Program-made: the position numbers and the translations under genes
Part shown: positions 9,041 to 17,606 of the stretch, one piece after another
How the letters are laid out: each line of letters begins with the position of its first letter
Numbering within the stretch: position 1 is the first letter of the stretch
Notes under the pieces: generated by a model
The model's input: only the letters and a program-made list of their open reading frames with translations
What the model was told of the DNA's origin: nothing
Databases searched by the model: none
NCBI RefSeq assembly: GCF_052056295.1
Contig: NZ_CP182493.1
Span: 186,001 to 250,000 of the forward strand
Length of the DNA stretch: 64,000 bases
Direction: 5' to 3'
Source of the DNA: Catenovulum sp052056295
GTDB taxonomy: Bacteria > Pseudomonadota > Gammaproteobacteria > Enterobacterales > Alteromonadaceae

Positions 9041-9142
9041 ACATAACGCCGCAATATGGGGCGCGAAAAAGCTTGGCTAAAATTAGGAACGAAGTGACGC
9101 GAGCCAAGCTTTTTGCGTCCCTTCATTATTGCTTTGTTATGT
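9041..9142 (-). repeat. attC 19 (T1)
   Basis: Cores ACATAAC/GTTATGT, T1 arms; serves the cassette whose gene stops at 9145. Confidence 0.94.
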
Positions 9143-9144
9143 GT

Positions 9145-9432
9145 TTATACAACGGAGCCTAAAACTGCCGAGCTTAATATAAAAGCCAAACTTAGGAAGC
9201 TTCGCACTACCCATTTAACACGATTGCCAATTATTATATTAACAGCAAAAATTATGAACGAAACAAAACCGGCACCGATTAAAACACCAATAATTAAACC
9301 ACCGATGTTTCCGCCTCTAAAATACTCAACCAATTCAGGTGTAAAGCTTTGACTATTAGTGAAAAGCACGAACATCCACAAGCAACCCAATATACCGAAC
9401 AATAAGCCTAAACTTTCAATTTTCGTGAGCAT
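9145..9432 (-). CDS. Cassette gene: small membrane protein (95 aa)
   Basis: I use the ATG at 9430-9432; no good ribosome binding site is visible and the start abuts attC 20. Three hydrophobic segments (about residues 5-24, 42-68, 72-94), the middle one Gly-rich. No family recognised. Confidence 0.65.
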   Translation of the reverse strand: MLTKIESLGLLFGILGCLWMFVLFTNSQSFTPELVEYFRGGNIGGLIIGVLIGAGFVSFIIFAVNIIIGNRVKWVVRSFLSLAFILSSAVLGSVV

Positions 9433-9439
9433 AAAAAAC

Positions 9440-9514
9440 ACATAACGCCTCAATAACCGGCGCAGCTTTGCTGCGTCCGGCGCCGAAGGCGCGAAGTTGA
9501 TTGATTTGTTAGGC
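9440..9514 (-). repeat. attC 20 (outlier, 75 bp)
   Basis: Cores ACATAAC/GTTAGGC. Only 75 bp and without the AAGCTTGGCT boxes; the stem is built from CCGGCGCAGC/GCTGCGTCCGG-type GC-rich arms. It differs from every other attC here, pointing to a cassette from another integron. Confidence 0.85.
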
Positions 9515-9523
9515 ATGATAACT

Positions 9524-10009
9524 TTAGTCCATTCTAGTCTTTGGTAGTACCTGTTGATCCGCTAGGTCAGGATGAAAAACGATCCACTGAAATGCACAAT
9601 CGCCAAGAATGGTTTTATCTGCACCATATAGTTGGACAGAAAATCCATTAGAAGAAATACTTTTCTCATCTACCTCAAATGCGTATTCCTCATTAGTACT
9701 CAATATTTCAGCATGAGTTTGAGTTAAAATAATGCTTGGTTTTTGATTGTCTAGATCCATTTCAGGGTAATTTACTTCTATCGTTTCCAACAATGTACGT
9801 GTACCATCTGCGTACTTTTTTTGGCTGCTGCATAAAGAAGATCCAATGTGAACCAATTTCTTTACCTCTTCCTGAACAATAACTCCGAACTCCTTATCAG
9901 CAATTACAATTCTATTCCCTGTACTCAACGCCCACACAAAGGCTAAAACACCAACTACGAAAATGGCATTAACGATAAATTGGCTTGGCTTTCCTATACT
10001 TTCAAACAT
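9524..10009 (-). CDS. Cassette gene: membrane-anchored hypothetical protein (161 aa)
   Basis: ATG with AAGGA seven bases upstream. One N-terminal hydrophobic segment (about residues 10-28), then a soluble, probably periplasmic beta-rich domain with two or three Cys. Belongs to the cassette with the atypical 75-bp attC 20, so probably of foreign origin. Function unknown. Confidence 0.75.
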   Translation of the reverse strand: MFESIGKPSQFIVNAIFVVGVLAFVWALSTGNRIVIADKEFGVIVQEEVKKLVHIGSSLCSSQKKYADGTRTLLETIEVNYPEMDLDNQKPSIILTQTHAEILSTNEEYAFEVDEKSISSNGFSVQLYGADKTILGDCAFQWIVFHPDLADQQVLPKTRMD

Positions 10010-10028
10010 TGATGAGTCCTTTATTGAT

Positions 10029-10390
10029 GTCTAACGCCGCGGTAAAGGGTGGAACAAAGTTGGCTAGCATTTTTGCTCCGCAAAAATTTGGCCAAGCTTT
10101 TTGCATCCCTTTAACTGCATTGTTAGAAATGCCCAACAACGCAAGGGCTGCATAAAAATGCCCTTTACCAATAATTAAAAACAATTGCCTAAACTTAACC
10201 TAAAAACCTGCGGTTACCAACATTTAAGCAAACGATAAATTGGTTTAAATTTAGCGCGTTAACAACACCGCCCTAACCTAATAAAACCAAACTAAAATGC
10301 CAATTAACTTTGCACGCCAACCAGCAATTTAAAAATAGCGAAGCACACAAATGCCTCATTTGAAGCCGTTTACTTGTAAGATTTTGCTAT
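10029..10390 (-). mobile_element. Non-coding cassette 21: attC (T4, 10029-10128) + family B body
   Basis: attC cores GTCTAAC/GTTAGAA. Apparently identical to cassette 63. The left arm GGTAAAGGG (10041-10049) has a perfect complement in the body at 10161-10169. Confidence 0.9.
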
Positions 10391-10492
10391 TTCTAACGCC
10401 GCAATATGGGGCGCATAAAAGCTTGGCTAAAATTAGGAACGAAGTGACGCAGCCAAGCTTTTTGCGTCCCTTTCATTATTGCTTTGTTATGT
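10391..10492 (-). repeat. attC 22 (T1)
   Basis: Cores TTCTAAC/GTTATGT, T1 arms. Between it and the gene stop at 10529 lies a short direct repeat (ACTCAACACCA) that also covers the gene's 3' end. Confidence 0.94.
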
Positions 10493-10528
10493 GGGTTCCT
10501 ACTCAACACCAGCCTTAGAGACTCGTGT

Positions 10529-10741
10529 TTACTCAACACCAAAGCCTTCCGACCACAAATCACTATCCAGCTCAATTTCTGAAATAATGAAACCATCTGG
10601 ATACATACAAAAACCTGAACATTCTAGCTTACGATTTTTAGCAGCGACTGCTTTTTCTTCACTAGTATATATTCCAATAGTTTTAACATCCTCGTGATTA
10701 CCTTCCTCATAGCAATGCTCTAGAAGATAAACCCTCTTCAA
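10529..10741 (-). CDS. Cassette gene: DUF7336-like protein (70 aa)
   Basis: TTG start with GGGAG eight bases upstream. The order VYLLEH - IGIYTSEEKA - GFCMYPDGFIISE - LDSDLWSEGF matches the DUF7336 pattern as I remember it: a small soluble protein of about 70 residues. Biochemical role unknown. Confidence 0.75.
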   Translation of the reverse strand: MKRVYLLEHCYEEGNHEDVKTIGIYTSEEKAVAAKNRKLECSGFCMYPDGFIISEIELDSDLWSEGFGVE

Positions 10742-10761
10742 TCTGCTTTCTCCCTGAAATC

Positions 10762-10863
10762 ACATAACGCCGCCATATGGGGCGCAAAAAAGCTTGGCTA
10801 AAATTAGGAACGAAGTGACGCAAGCCAAGCTTTTTGTGTCCCTTCATGATGGCTTTGTTATAC
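10762..10863 (-). repeat. attC 23 (T1 with compensated pair)
   Basis: Cores ACATAAC/GTTATAC. The usual GCAATATGG / ATAATTGC pairing is changed on both arms to GCCATATGG / ATGATGGC, keeping the base pair. Confidence 0.94.
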
Positions 10864-10865
10864 AC

Positions 10866-11207
10866 CTACAGCACCGTATAGGACAAATTTATTTTAACCC
10901 CTAATGCAATTGAAGCCTTTGCAACGAAATCTGGGAGTTCAATAATTCGTGAGTCGTATTCGGTAATAAAGGATACAAAAATATCTGTACTTAAAGGTTC
11001 AATATCGTGAGATTGCATAAAATTGCCAATTGCATCGACCAATTGACCATCCAAAGCCACTAACCCCACTATTTGTTTAGATTTAAAATGACGACCAAAT
11101 TTCACATTGTGAAATACAGCTTCAAGTTCTATGGCCTGTTGTTGAGATAACTCAAGAAATCTAAAGCAAACATCTAATTTGATATCGGAATCCACTGATT
11201 TTTCCAA
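10866..11207 (-). CDS. Cassette gene: soluble hypothetical protein (113 aa)
   Basis: Longest frame starts at TTG; a GTG four codons later (11195) with GGA upstream is equally possible. Alpha/beta soluble protein without signal peptide. No motif recognised. Confidence 0.65.
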   Translation of the reverse strand: MEKSVDSDIKLDVCFRFLELSQQQAIELEAVFHNVKFGRHFKSKQIVGLVALDGQLVDAIGNFMQSHDIEPLSTDIFVSFITEYDSRIIELPDFVAKASIALGVKINLSYTVL

Positions 11208-11212
11208 TAGGT

Positions 11213-11312
11213 GTATAACGCCGCAATATGGGGCGCATAAAAGCTTGGCTAAAATTAGTGAGGTACGAACTAAGCCAAGCTTTTTTAGTCCGCCTTAATT
11301 GCATTGTTATAT
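11213..11312 (-). repeat. attC 24 (chimeric: T1 left arm, T3 right arm)
   Basis: Cores GTATAAC/GTTATAT. The left arm reads ATATGGGGCGC (T1), but the right half reads TTTTTTAGTCCGCCTTAAT (T3), so the outer stem is mismatched. Confidence 0.92.
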
Positions 11313-11319
11313 GCCGTTT

Positions 11320-11706
11320 TTATTTAGACACTACAAGCGATTTTGCTTTGCCTGAAATAAGTGGCCATATAGTTAGCCGTTGCGTCATATTGTAATAATC
11401 TCCTAAAAGTGAATTTTCAGGAATTAGAAATGGTGCCTTATCCATAGAGCCTATATATTTTGGTGAATCAATGAAGAAGATAAACACCTCATTAGCTAGA
11501 ACTACGTCTCGATTCAACAAGCCATTAATAAGTGATTGAGCCTCAACAATGGTGATATTCGCTAGTTCATCACAAACAACATACACCGAAGCGGAATAAA
11601 TAAAATTATCACCTGAACGCACTTCAACATCTTTACTACATGAAAATTCAGCGTATGAAACATTCGTAAATAATAGAGGTATAAACAAAACTAAAATTCT
11701 ACTCAT
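11320..11706 (-). CDS. Cassette gene: secreted hypothetical protein (128 aa)
   Basis: ATG at 11704-11706 (another ATG two codons upstream lies in the attC core). A signal peptide (ILVLFIPLLFTNVSYA with cleavage after YA) predicts periplasmic export. The mature part is beta-rich with two Cys that could form a disulfide. Family unknown. Confidence 0.72.
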   Translation of the reverse strand: MSRILVLFIPLLFTNVSYAEFSCSKDVEVRSGDNFIYSASVYVVCDELANITIVEAQSLINGLLNRDVVLANEVFIFFIDSPKYIGSMDKAPFLIPENSLLGDYYNMTQRLTIWPLISGKAKSLVVSK

Positions 11707-11710
11707 AGGC

Positions 11711-11811
11711 ATATAACGCCGCAATATGGGGCGCACAAAAGCTTGGCTAAAATTAGGAACGAAGTGACGCAGCCAAGCTTTTTGCGTCCCATCATAATTG
11801 CATTGTTATGT
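11711..11811 (-). repeat. attC 25 (T1)
   Basis: Cores ATATAAC/GTTATGT, T1 arms. The core supplies the TAA stop of the 11806-12135 gene. Confidence 0.94.
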
Positions 11812-12135
11812 GTTTTTACAACGATGCCAATTAGTTAATGCAGCTTTAACACACTCCCAAGTTTTAAACTCAGGAATATGGCGCTGTGATTTATGAAACT
11901 CGAATGATTTAGTTTCAATATTAAAACTTGAAATCGCATGTCCAATAAAATGCTGAGCATCCGTGTTTAACGACAGTGATTCAGCTTCAGTTAAAATAAT
12001 GTCTTCCGAATAGCCAGCGAAACCTATTTCTTGGTGCAAAGATAAATAATTATTTCCTCGTTCATCAACATAGTGAACATATTTGTATGGCGACATGCTA
12101 ACCACTCGAATGTTTGTAGGTTGTGAAATATTCAT
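11806..12135 (-). CDS. Cassette gene: soluble hypothetical protein (109 aa)
   Basis: ATG start without an obvious ribosome binding site. Soluble, His- and aromatic-rich product ending TWECVKAALTNWHRCKNT. The stop is formed by the attC core. No family recognised. Confidence 0.68.
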   Translation of the reverse strand: MNISQPTNIRVVSMSPYKYVHYVDERGNNYLSLHQEIGFAGYSEDIILTEAESLSLNTDAQHFIGHAISSFNIETKSFEFHKSQRHIPEFKTWECVKAALTNWHRCKNT

Positions 12136-12149
12136 TATTTAAACTAAAC

Positions 12150-12249
12150 ACATAACGCCGCAATAAGTGGCGCATAAAAGCTTGGCTATAATAGGAACGA
12201 AGTGACGCAGCCAAGCTTTTTGCGTCCACCTTTAATTGCATTGTTAGCT
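12150..12249 (-). repeat. attC 26 (T2 arms, T1-like centre)
   Basis: Cores ACATAAC/GTTAGCT. Outer arms are T2 (AAGTGGCGC/GCGTCCACC), but the central loop AGGAACGAAGTGACGC is the T1 form. Confidence 0.93.
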
Positions 12250-12703
12250 ATACTTTTAGGCAAGTGCCGATTTCATCTTCATCGAGTTTTTTGGTAACAA
12301 ATTTAGAGTTTGTTAACTCGATTATTTCAGAAACAAACTTTGTATCTTCAAACGTCATTACTGCTTTGACTTCCTCAGAGTTTTTCAGCTCAGGGTGAGC
12401 GGCGTCAACAATCTCCGTTTCTTCTGTTTCCTCAACAAGTAAATTCCCTTCAATTTTCCATGGGCCCGAATAAGCAACTTTTAACCATATTTGCTCCTCA
12501 TAACCACGTAGTTTGTAAAAATGAATATCGGTAGAGGTTCCGTTTGAACGGTATTCGACAGTATGAGAAACATCAAATATTCCAGCGGCTTCATCTCCGA
12601 CAGTAAAAGAATCGCACACCCAGTTTCCGACAACTAAGGACTCTTTTGAAGAGCAGTAACAATGGAATGAAAATAATATCCAAATTAATAAGGTTAATCT
12701 CAT
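12248..12703 (-). CDS. Cassette gene: secreted hypothetical protein (151 aa)
   Basis: ATG with AAGGGT six bases upstream; the frame extends further into attC 27 but that is not coding. An N-terminal signal (LTLLIWILFSFHCYC) is followed by a domain beginning VVGNWVCDS, which reads like a lipocalin/DUF-type 'GxW' beta-barrel start. Acidic, periplasmic. Not assigned to a family. Confidence 0.74.
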   Translation of the reverse strand: MRLTLLIWILFSFHCYCSSKESLVVGNWVCDSFTVGDEAAGIFDVSHTVEYRSNGTSTDIHFYKLRGYEEQIWLKVAYSGPWKIEGNLLVEETEETEIVDAAHPELKNSEEVKAVMTFEDTKFVSEIIELTNSKFVTKKLDEDEIGTCLKV

Positions 12704-12717
12704 GGCTACCCTTGTAT

Positions 12718-13078
12718 AGCTAACGCCGCGGTAAAGGGTGGAACAAAGTTGGCTAACATTTTTGCTCAGCAAAAATTTGGCCAAGCTTTTTGCATCCCTT
12801 TGACTGCATTGTTAGAAATGCCCAACAACGCAAGAGCTGCATAAAAATGCCCTTTACCAATAATTAAAAACAATTGCTTAAACTTAACCTAAAAATTTGC
12901 GGCTACCAACATTTAAGCAAATAATAAATTGGTTTAAATTTAGCGCGTTAACAACACCGCCCTAACCTACAAAACCAAACTAAAATGCCAATTAACTTTG
13001 CACGCCAACCAGCGGTTGCAAAATAGCAAAGCACACAAATGCCTCATTTGAAGCCGTTTAGTTTTAAGATTTTGCTAT
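12718..13078 (-). mobile_element. Non-coding cassette 27: attC (T4, 12718-12817) + family B body
   Basis: attC cores AGCTAAC/GTTAGAA. Left-arm GGTAAAGGG is complemented by CCCTTTACC in the body, as in other B copies. Confidence 0.9.
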
Positions 13079-13179
13079 TTCTAACGCCGCAATATGGGGC
13101 GCACAAAAGCTTGGCTAAAATTAGGAACGAAGTGACGCAGCCAAGCTTTTTGCGTCCCTTCATAATTGCATTGTTATAC
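13079..13179 (-). repeat. attC 28 (T1)
   Basis: Cores TTCTAAC/GTTATAC, T1 arms; serves the second copy of the four-helix gene. Confidence 0.94.
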
Positions 13180-13192
13180 ATGCTGAAGCACA

Positions 13193-13555
13193 TTAGTTCA
13201 ATTTGTTGTACTCGGACTTTAAACGGATGAGAGCCGATAGACACATTAAAATAATTACCCCCCAATAAAACAAAGCATAAAGGTCGCCAGAAATTACACT
13301 AAACAACCCAATTGACACAATACAAAATAACTCCAGCACTGCGAGGACATACGCCCATTTAGCCCCTTTATCCAACCCAAAGATAACTAACCAACTAATG
13401 ACAAGCAAAGTTATTGAAATAGGCGTAAAGATGTAAAAATTGGACACTTGAGCTTTATTAGTAATAACTCCAACAACGAGCGCTATATGCCCAACTATCG
13501 TCACAAGCAAAATTATCAGAGATAAAAAACGAAAACCTAATCCTTGTTTGTGCAA
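13193..13555 (-). CDS. Cassette gene: four-helix membrane protein, copy 2
   Basis: Same TTG start context (GGAG six bases upstream) and the same protein as 6255-6617 except three conservative residue changes. The two copies sit about 7 kb apart in separate cassettes, each followed by a family A cassette. Both frames are intact. Confidence 0.75.
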   Translation of the reverse strand: MHKQGLGFRFLSLIILLVTIVGHIALVVGVITNKAQVSNFYIFTPISITLLVISWLVIFGLDKGAKWAYVLAVLELFCIVSIGLFSVISGDLYALFYWGVIILMCLSALIRLKSEYNKLN

Positions 13556-13580
13556 GTTAAACTCCAATTTTTAAAAGTAT

Positions 13581-13969
13581 GTATAACGCCGCGATAAGCG
13601 GCTGAAAAAGCTTGGCTATAATTAGTGAGGAACGAACTAAGCCAAGCTTTTTTAGTCCGCCTTAATTGCATTGTTGGCTAGAAGCTCACCAAAAGCTGAA
13701 GATTAGCACAATACAATTACCGTAAATAAACTTAGAAAAATGAACTTAAGAAGCGCAAAAGCGTGGCGACACAAAAGTCCATTTTTATAAACCAACTCAA
13801 AGCGGCAAGCAAACAACGCAATTGCCGCTCAGCGGTAAGTAAGGTTGAAAACCCAACCTAAAAACAACTACTGCGTCGCGACTAACAAGTTAACGGAACA
13901 GGCAAGTAAATGCCAGCACTGCGAAAACAAACACCAACAGTTTAACTACTTTTAACTAACGAAACTTCT
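13581..13969 (-). mobile_element. Non-coding cassette 29: attC (T3, 13581-13679) + family A body
   Basis: attC cores GTATAAC/GTTGGCT. The second hairpin is AGGTTG (13842-13847) with CAACCT (13854-13859), a two-sided change from AAGTTGG/CCAACTT. Confidence 0.9.
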
Positions 13970-14330
13970 AGCTAACGCCGCAGTATAGGGCGCAACAAAG
14001 TTGGATTATATTTTTGCCCGCAAAAATTAAGCCAAGCTTTTTGCGTCCCATATGACTGCATTGTTAGAAATGCCAAACGACACCAATGCTGCATAAAAAC
14101 GCCCTATACTGGCTTACAAAAACAGTTGCCTAAACTTAACTTAAAAAACTGCGATAACCAACATTTAAGCAAACAATAAATTAGTTAAAATTTAGCACGT
14201 TAACAACGCAAAACTTACCAACAACAACGCCCTAAAATGCCAATTAATTTGCACGCCAAGCAGAATTAGAAAAAGCCAACAAGCACACAAATGCTTCATT
14301 CGAAGCTGTTTACTTGTAAGGTTTTACTAT
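13970..14330 (-). mobile_element. Non-coding cassette 30: attC (T5, 13970-14069) + family B body
   Basis: attC cores AGCTAAC/GTTAGAA. Apparently identical to cassettes 4 and 65. Confidence 0.9.
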
Positions 14331-14431
14331 TTCTAACGCCCGCATAAGTGGCGCAATAAAGCTTGGCTATAATAAGCGAAGAATGAGCGCAGCCAAGCTT
14401 TTTGCGTCCACCCTTAATGCGATTGTTATGT
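14331..14431 (-). repeat. attC 31 (T2)
   Basis: Cores TTCTAAC/GTTATGT, T2 arms; serves the cassette whose gene stops at 14437. Confidence 0.94.
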
Positions 14432-14436
14432 GTAAA

Positions 14437-14664
14437 TTACACTTTGTCTTTTAAACGCGTTCTACATTGAGCAATAAATTCTTTGTACTCTAACTCTGAA
14501 TCTTGATGCAATGTTTTTTCAAAGGTACAACACAGATTCCAAAGCGCTCTCTCTTCTGATTGGTCGATGATTTCAAGTTTGCCAGTATCACTAAACCTAC
14601 GAGTTAACTCGAATAACACCCAAGCTTCATCTTCCGTAAGTTTTATTTCGATATCCTTGCTCAT
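14437..14664 (-). CDS. Cassette gene: small acidic helical protein (75 aa)
   Basis: ATG with AAGG about six bases upstream. Opens KDIEIKLTEDEAWVLFELTRRF: an acidic, fully helical, cytoplasmic protein. It has antitoxin-like size and charge, but there is no toxin gene in the same cassette. I do not assign a function. Confidence 0.72.
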   Translation of the reverse strand: MSKDIEIKLTEDEAWVLFELTRRFSDTGKLEIIDQSEERALWNLCCTFEKTLHQDSELEYKEFIAQCRTRLKDKV

Positions 14665-14677
14665 AACTTGCCTTTAC

Positions 14678-14778
14678 ACATAACGCCCGCATAAGTGGCG
14701 CAACAAAGCTTGGCTATACTAAGCGAAGAATGAGCGCAGCCAAGCTTTTTGCGTCCACCCTTAATGCGTTTGTTATGT
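14678..14778 (-). repeat. attC 32 (T2)
   Basis: Cores ACATAAC/GTTATGT, T2 arms. The core supplies the TAA stop of the 14773-15009 gene. Confidence 0.94.
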
Positions 14779-15009
14779 ACCGTTTATTCTTAGTCTATAT
14801 TTACACTCTAACAATAATGCGAAATTGAAAACGATATTAAATAAAGCCAAGCTAGGAACGCTAACCGATACAAGAAACAAAATGGTATTATAGAACCACG
14901 AACCAATTGATATTAGCAAACCAATAATGAGCAATATAAAGTTGCGTTTAATTGAAGCTAGTAAGTTTCTCGTTCTACTTTCCCAAAATTCAATTGGCCT
15001 TTTTTTCAC
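14773..15009 (-). CDS. Cassette gene: two-helix membrane protein (78 aa)
   Basis: GTG start with AAGGGT upstream. Basic N-terminus, then two hydrophobic segments (about residues 22-44 and 48-68), ending in a basic tail. The stop is formed by the attC core. Unknown function. Confidence 0.7.
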   Translation of the reverse strand: MKKRPIEFWESRTRNLLASIKRNFILLIIGLLISIGSWFYNTILFLVSVSVPSLALFNIVFNFALLLECKYRLRINGT

Positions 15010-15024
15010 CGTTTACCCTTAGGT

Positions 15025-15384
15025 ACATAACGCCGTAGTAAAGGGTGGAATAAAGTTGGCTAACATTTTTGCTCAGCAAAAATTTGGCCAAGCTTTTTGC
15101 ATCCCTTTGACTGCATTGTTAGAAATGCCCAACAACTCAAAGGCTGCATAAAAATGCCCTTTAACGACAATTAAAACAATGCTTAAACTTAACGCAAAAA
15201 CCTGCGGTAACCAACAATTAAGCAAACAATAAATTGGTTTAAATTTAGCGCGTTAACAACGCAAAACTCACCAACAACTAAAGCCTAAAATGCAAATTAA
15301 CTTTGCACGCCAAGCTAAATTAGAAAAAGCTGCAAAGCACACAAATGCCTCATTTGAAGCCGCTTACTTGTAAGATTTAACTAT
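15025..15384 (-). mobile_element. Non-coding cassette 33: attC (T4, 15025-15124) + family B body
   Basis: attC cores ACATAAC/GTTAGAA. The left arm is the GTAGTAAAGGG variant; the body retains seven complementary bases (CCCTTTA). Confidence 0.9.
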
Positions 15385-15788
15385 TTCTAACGCCGCAATA
15401 AGTGGCGCATAAAAGCTTGGCTATAATTAGCGAGGAACGAGCGCAAGCCAAGCTTTTTGCGTCCACCCTTAATTGCATTGTTGGCTAGAAGCTTACCTAA
15501 GAAGCTCAAGATTAGCACAATACAAATACCGTAAATAAACTTAGAAAAATGAGCTTGAGAAACGCACTGGCGTGGCGACACAAAAGTCCATTTTTATAAA
15601 TTAACTTGAAGCGACAAGCAAACAACGCAACTGCCGCTCAACCGTAAAAGAAGTTAAAAAAAACAACTTCAAAACAACTGGTGCGTGGCGACTCGAAAGT
15701 TAAATGAACAACGCAAACAACTTTCAGCTACACGAAAACCAACAACACCAATATTAATATTTTTAAACTTTTAACTAATAAAACTTCT
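15385..15788 (-). mobile_element. Non-coding cassette 34: attC (T2, 15385-15486) + family A body
   Basis: attC cores TTCTAAC/GTTGGCT. Almost identical to cassette 40 (one base difference noticed). The second hairpin is AAGTT...AACTT with an A-rich loop. Confidence 0.9.
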
Positions 15789-16185
15789 AGCTAACGCCGC
15801 GATAAGCGGCTGAAAAAGCTTGGCTATAATTAGTGAGGTACGAACTAAGCCAAGCTTTTTTAGTCCGCCTTAATTGCATTGTTGGCTAGAAGCTCACCGA
15901 AGTTTGAATTTAGCACAATACAAATACCGTAAATAAACTTAGAAAAATGAGCTTGAGAAACGCACTGGCGTGGCGACACAAAAGTCCATTTTTATAAATT
16001 AACTTGAAGCGACAAGCAAACAACGCAACTGCCGCTCAACGGTAAAACAAGTTGGAAAAACCAACCTTAAAGCAACTGGTGCGTAGCGATTAGAAAGTTA
16101 TTTTTCTGCCAAAAAAATTCCAGTTAAAAGAAAAACCACACCACCAATTTTTAATATTTTTAAACTATTAGCTCTTAAAACTTCT
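15789..16185 (-). mobile_element. Non-coding cassette 35: attC (T3, 15789-15887) + family A body
   Basis: attC cores AGCTAAC/GTTGGCT. Apparently identical to cassette 62. Confidence 0.9.
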
Positions 16186-16287
16186 AGCTAACGCCGCAAT
16201 ATGGGGCGCACAAAAGCTTGGCTAAAATTAGGAACGAAGTGACGCGAGCCAAGCTTTTTGCGTCCCATCATTATTGCATTGTTATAC
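16186..16287 (-). repeat. attC 36 (T1)
   Basis: Cores AGCTAAC/GTTATAC, T1 arms; serves the cassette whose gene stops at 16293. Confidence 0.94.
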
Positions 16288-16292
16288 GTGCT

Positions 16293-16613
16293 TTACGCCA
16301 ATAGCCAAAAGCTAAGTACACCACCTACTAAAAAACTCAGAACAGCAACAAACCACACTCGGGGATTAGAATGATTCTGCAATATAACACCGGCCTCAAA
16401 CAACTCTAATAAAGCGTTAGAAAACTCAGAGTTTGGACATATTTTGTAGGCTTTTATTAGTGCCGTTTGCACTTTGGGTATCCATTGTCGAGGATGATCG
16501 TCATCTTCTGAATACGCTAACGCACTCAAAATAGCATCTCGTTCGACACTCCCATTTAACTCAGCATCTTTAGCTAAAATTTTAGCCTTATTGTAATATT
16601 CGACAATGTCCAT
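16293..16613 (-). CDS. Cassette gene: tail-anchored helical protein (106 aa)
   Basis: ATG start directly after attC 37, no clear ribosome binding site. Helical cytoplasmic domain (residues 1-80), then a C-terminal hydrophobic segment (VWFVAVLSFLVGGVLSFWLL), as in tail-anchored inner-membrane proteins. No family recognised. Confidence 0.72.
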   Translation of the reverse strand: MDIVEYYNKAKILAKDAELNGSVERDAILSALAYSEDDDHPRQWIPKVQTALIKAYKICPNSEFSNALLELFEAGVILQNHSNPRVWFVAVLSFLVGGVLSFWLLA

Positions 16614-16619
16614 AAGTAC

Positions 16620-16721
16620 GTATAACGCCGCAATATGGGGCGCATAAAAGCTTGGCTAAAATTAGGAACGAAGTGACGCAGCCAAGCTTTTTGCGTCCCT
16701 TTCATTATTGCTTTGTTAGGT
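16620..16721 (-). repeat. attC 37 (T1)
   Basis: Cores GTATAAC/GTTAGGT, T1 arms; serves the cassette whose gene stops at 16730. Confidence 0.94.
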
Positions 16722-16729
16722 GTTCGGGG

Positions 16730-17134
16730 CTAAACCCTACTACCAAACTTTAAAACGATGCCCCAAATAGTAGCAGCAATAAACAACAAAATCGCCAGCA
16801 TTGTGTGTAACATTGGAAACACTATTACATGCATATGCGCTGCACTTTCTAAACTATCAGCCTTACCGTTTGAGGCGTAATAAAGAAAGCCTATAAAGCC
16901 AAAAAACACCGAAGTATAAGCAGTAATACAATAAGGTTTAGAAAACTTTGGCAGCCACCTCTGCACTATAAAGTAAGCAAACACACTGAAAGTTCCGGCT
17001 AAAAGAGCATAAATAACTGCCGTTCCGATAGTGCTTACACCACCAAGTTGTTCCTCATAAGCATTAAAAGCAGCCAGCGCTGCAGTTATTAACATGAAAA
17101 TACATTGAATTTTCAAGTGTATACCAAAGAACAC
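16730..17134 (-). CDS. Cassette gene: four-helix membrane protein, copy 1 (134 aa)
   Basis: Longest frame starts at a GTG overlapping the attC 38 core; an internal ATG (17093-17095) is an alternative. Four hydrophobic segments, with the pair HMHVIVFPMLH conserved in both copies. A near-identical copy lies at 19374-19778 (about five residue differences). Function unknown. Confidence 0.7.
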   Translation of the reverse strand: MFFGIHLKIQCIFMLITAALAAFNAYEEQLGGVSTIGTAVIYALLAGTFSVFAYFIVQRWLPKFSKPYCITAYTSVFFGFIGFLYYASNGKADSLESAAHMHVIVFPMLHTMLAILLFIAATIWGIVLKFGSRV

Positions 17135-17233
17135 CTAACGCCCGCATAAGTGGCGCATAAAAGCTTGGCTATACTAAGCGAAGAATGAGCGCAGCCAAGC
17201 TTTTTGCGTCCACCCTTAATGCGATTGTTATAC
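17133..17233 (-). repeat. attC 38 (T2)
   Basis: Cores ACCTAAC/GTTATAC, T2 arms; serves the pseudogene cassette 17244-17588. Confidence 0.94.
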
Positions 17234-17243
17234 AACACTTGCA

Positions 17244-17588
17244 CTATTGTGTTGTAAAAACCAAGTTATCATTAATTTTTTTGCAAAAGTTAACTACTTT
17301 AATAGCTGCGTCTAATTCAGGCTCAATGGAAACATAATACGACTTATTACTAAAGTGAGCGTAAACAACTTGAGAGTGAGATTGAGTAATTAAAGACACT
17401 GAATTGCAATTTTCTAGTACAGTTGCTTCAAATATTTCCCAGTTAAGGTAAAAGGAGTCACTTTTTGCTTTTTCTAAACTAAGGTTAGCTAATTCATTTG
17501 CAAATTTATTTCTATTCTTTTCAAAATACAGCGTCTAGCTTGTAGCAACAGCTGAAAATGCAATTAAAAGAAGCAATAGGATTTTAAT
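17244..17588 (-). pseudogene. Cassette pseudogene: exported protein with in-frame TAG
   Basis: Reading from an ATT at 17586-17588 (GGAGAG upstream, no ATG/GTG/TTG available in frame) gives IKILLLLLIAFSAVATS, a signal-peptide-like start. It then meets TAG at 17535-17537 and continues open for 96 codons to TAG at 17244-17246 with two Cys. It looks like a periplasmic protein gene disabled by one nonsense change and perhaps a lost start. Confidence 0.65.
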
Positions 17589-17606
17589 GATTAACTCTCC
17601 AGTGTT

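Noticed and set aside
14437..14664. Antitoxin call for the small acidic protein
   Set aside because: Only size and charge support it; there is no DNA-binding motif and no toxin in the cassette.
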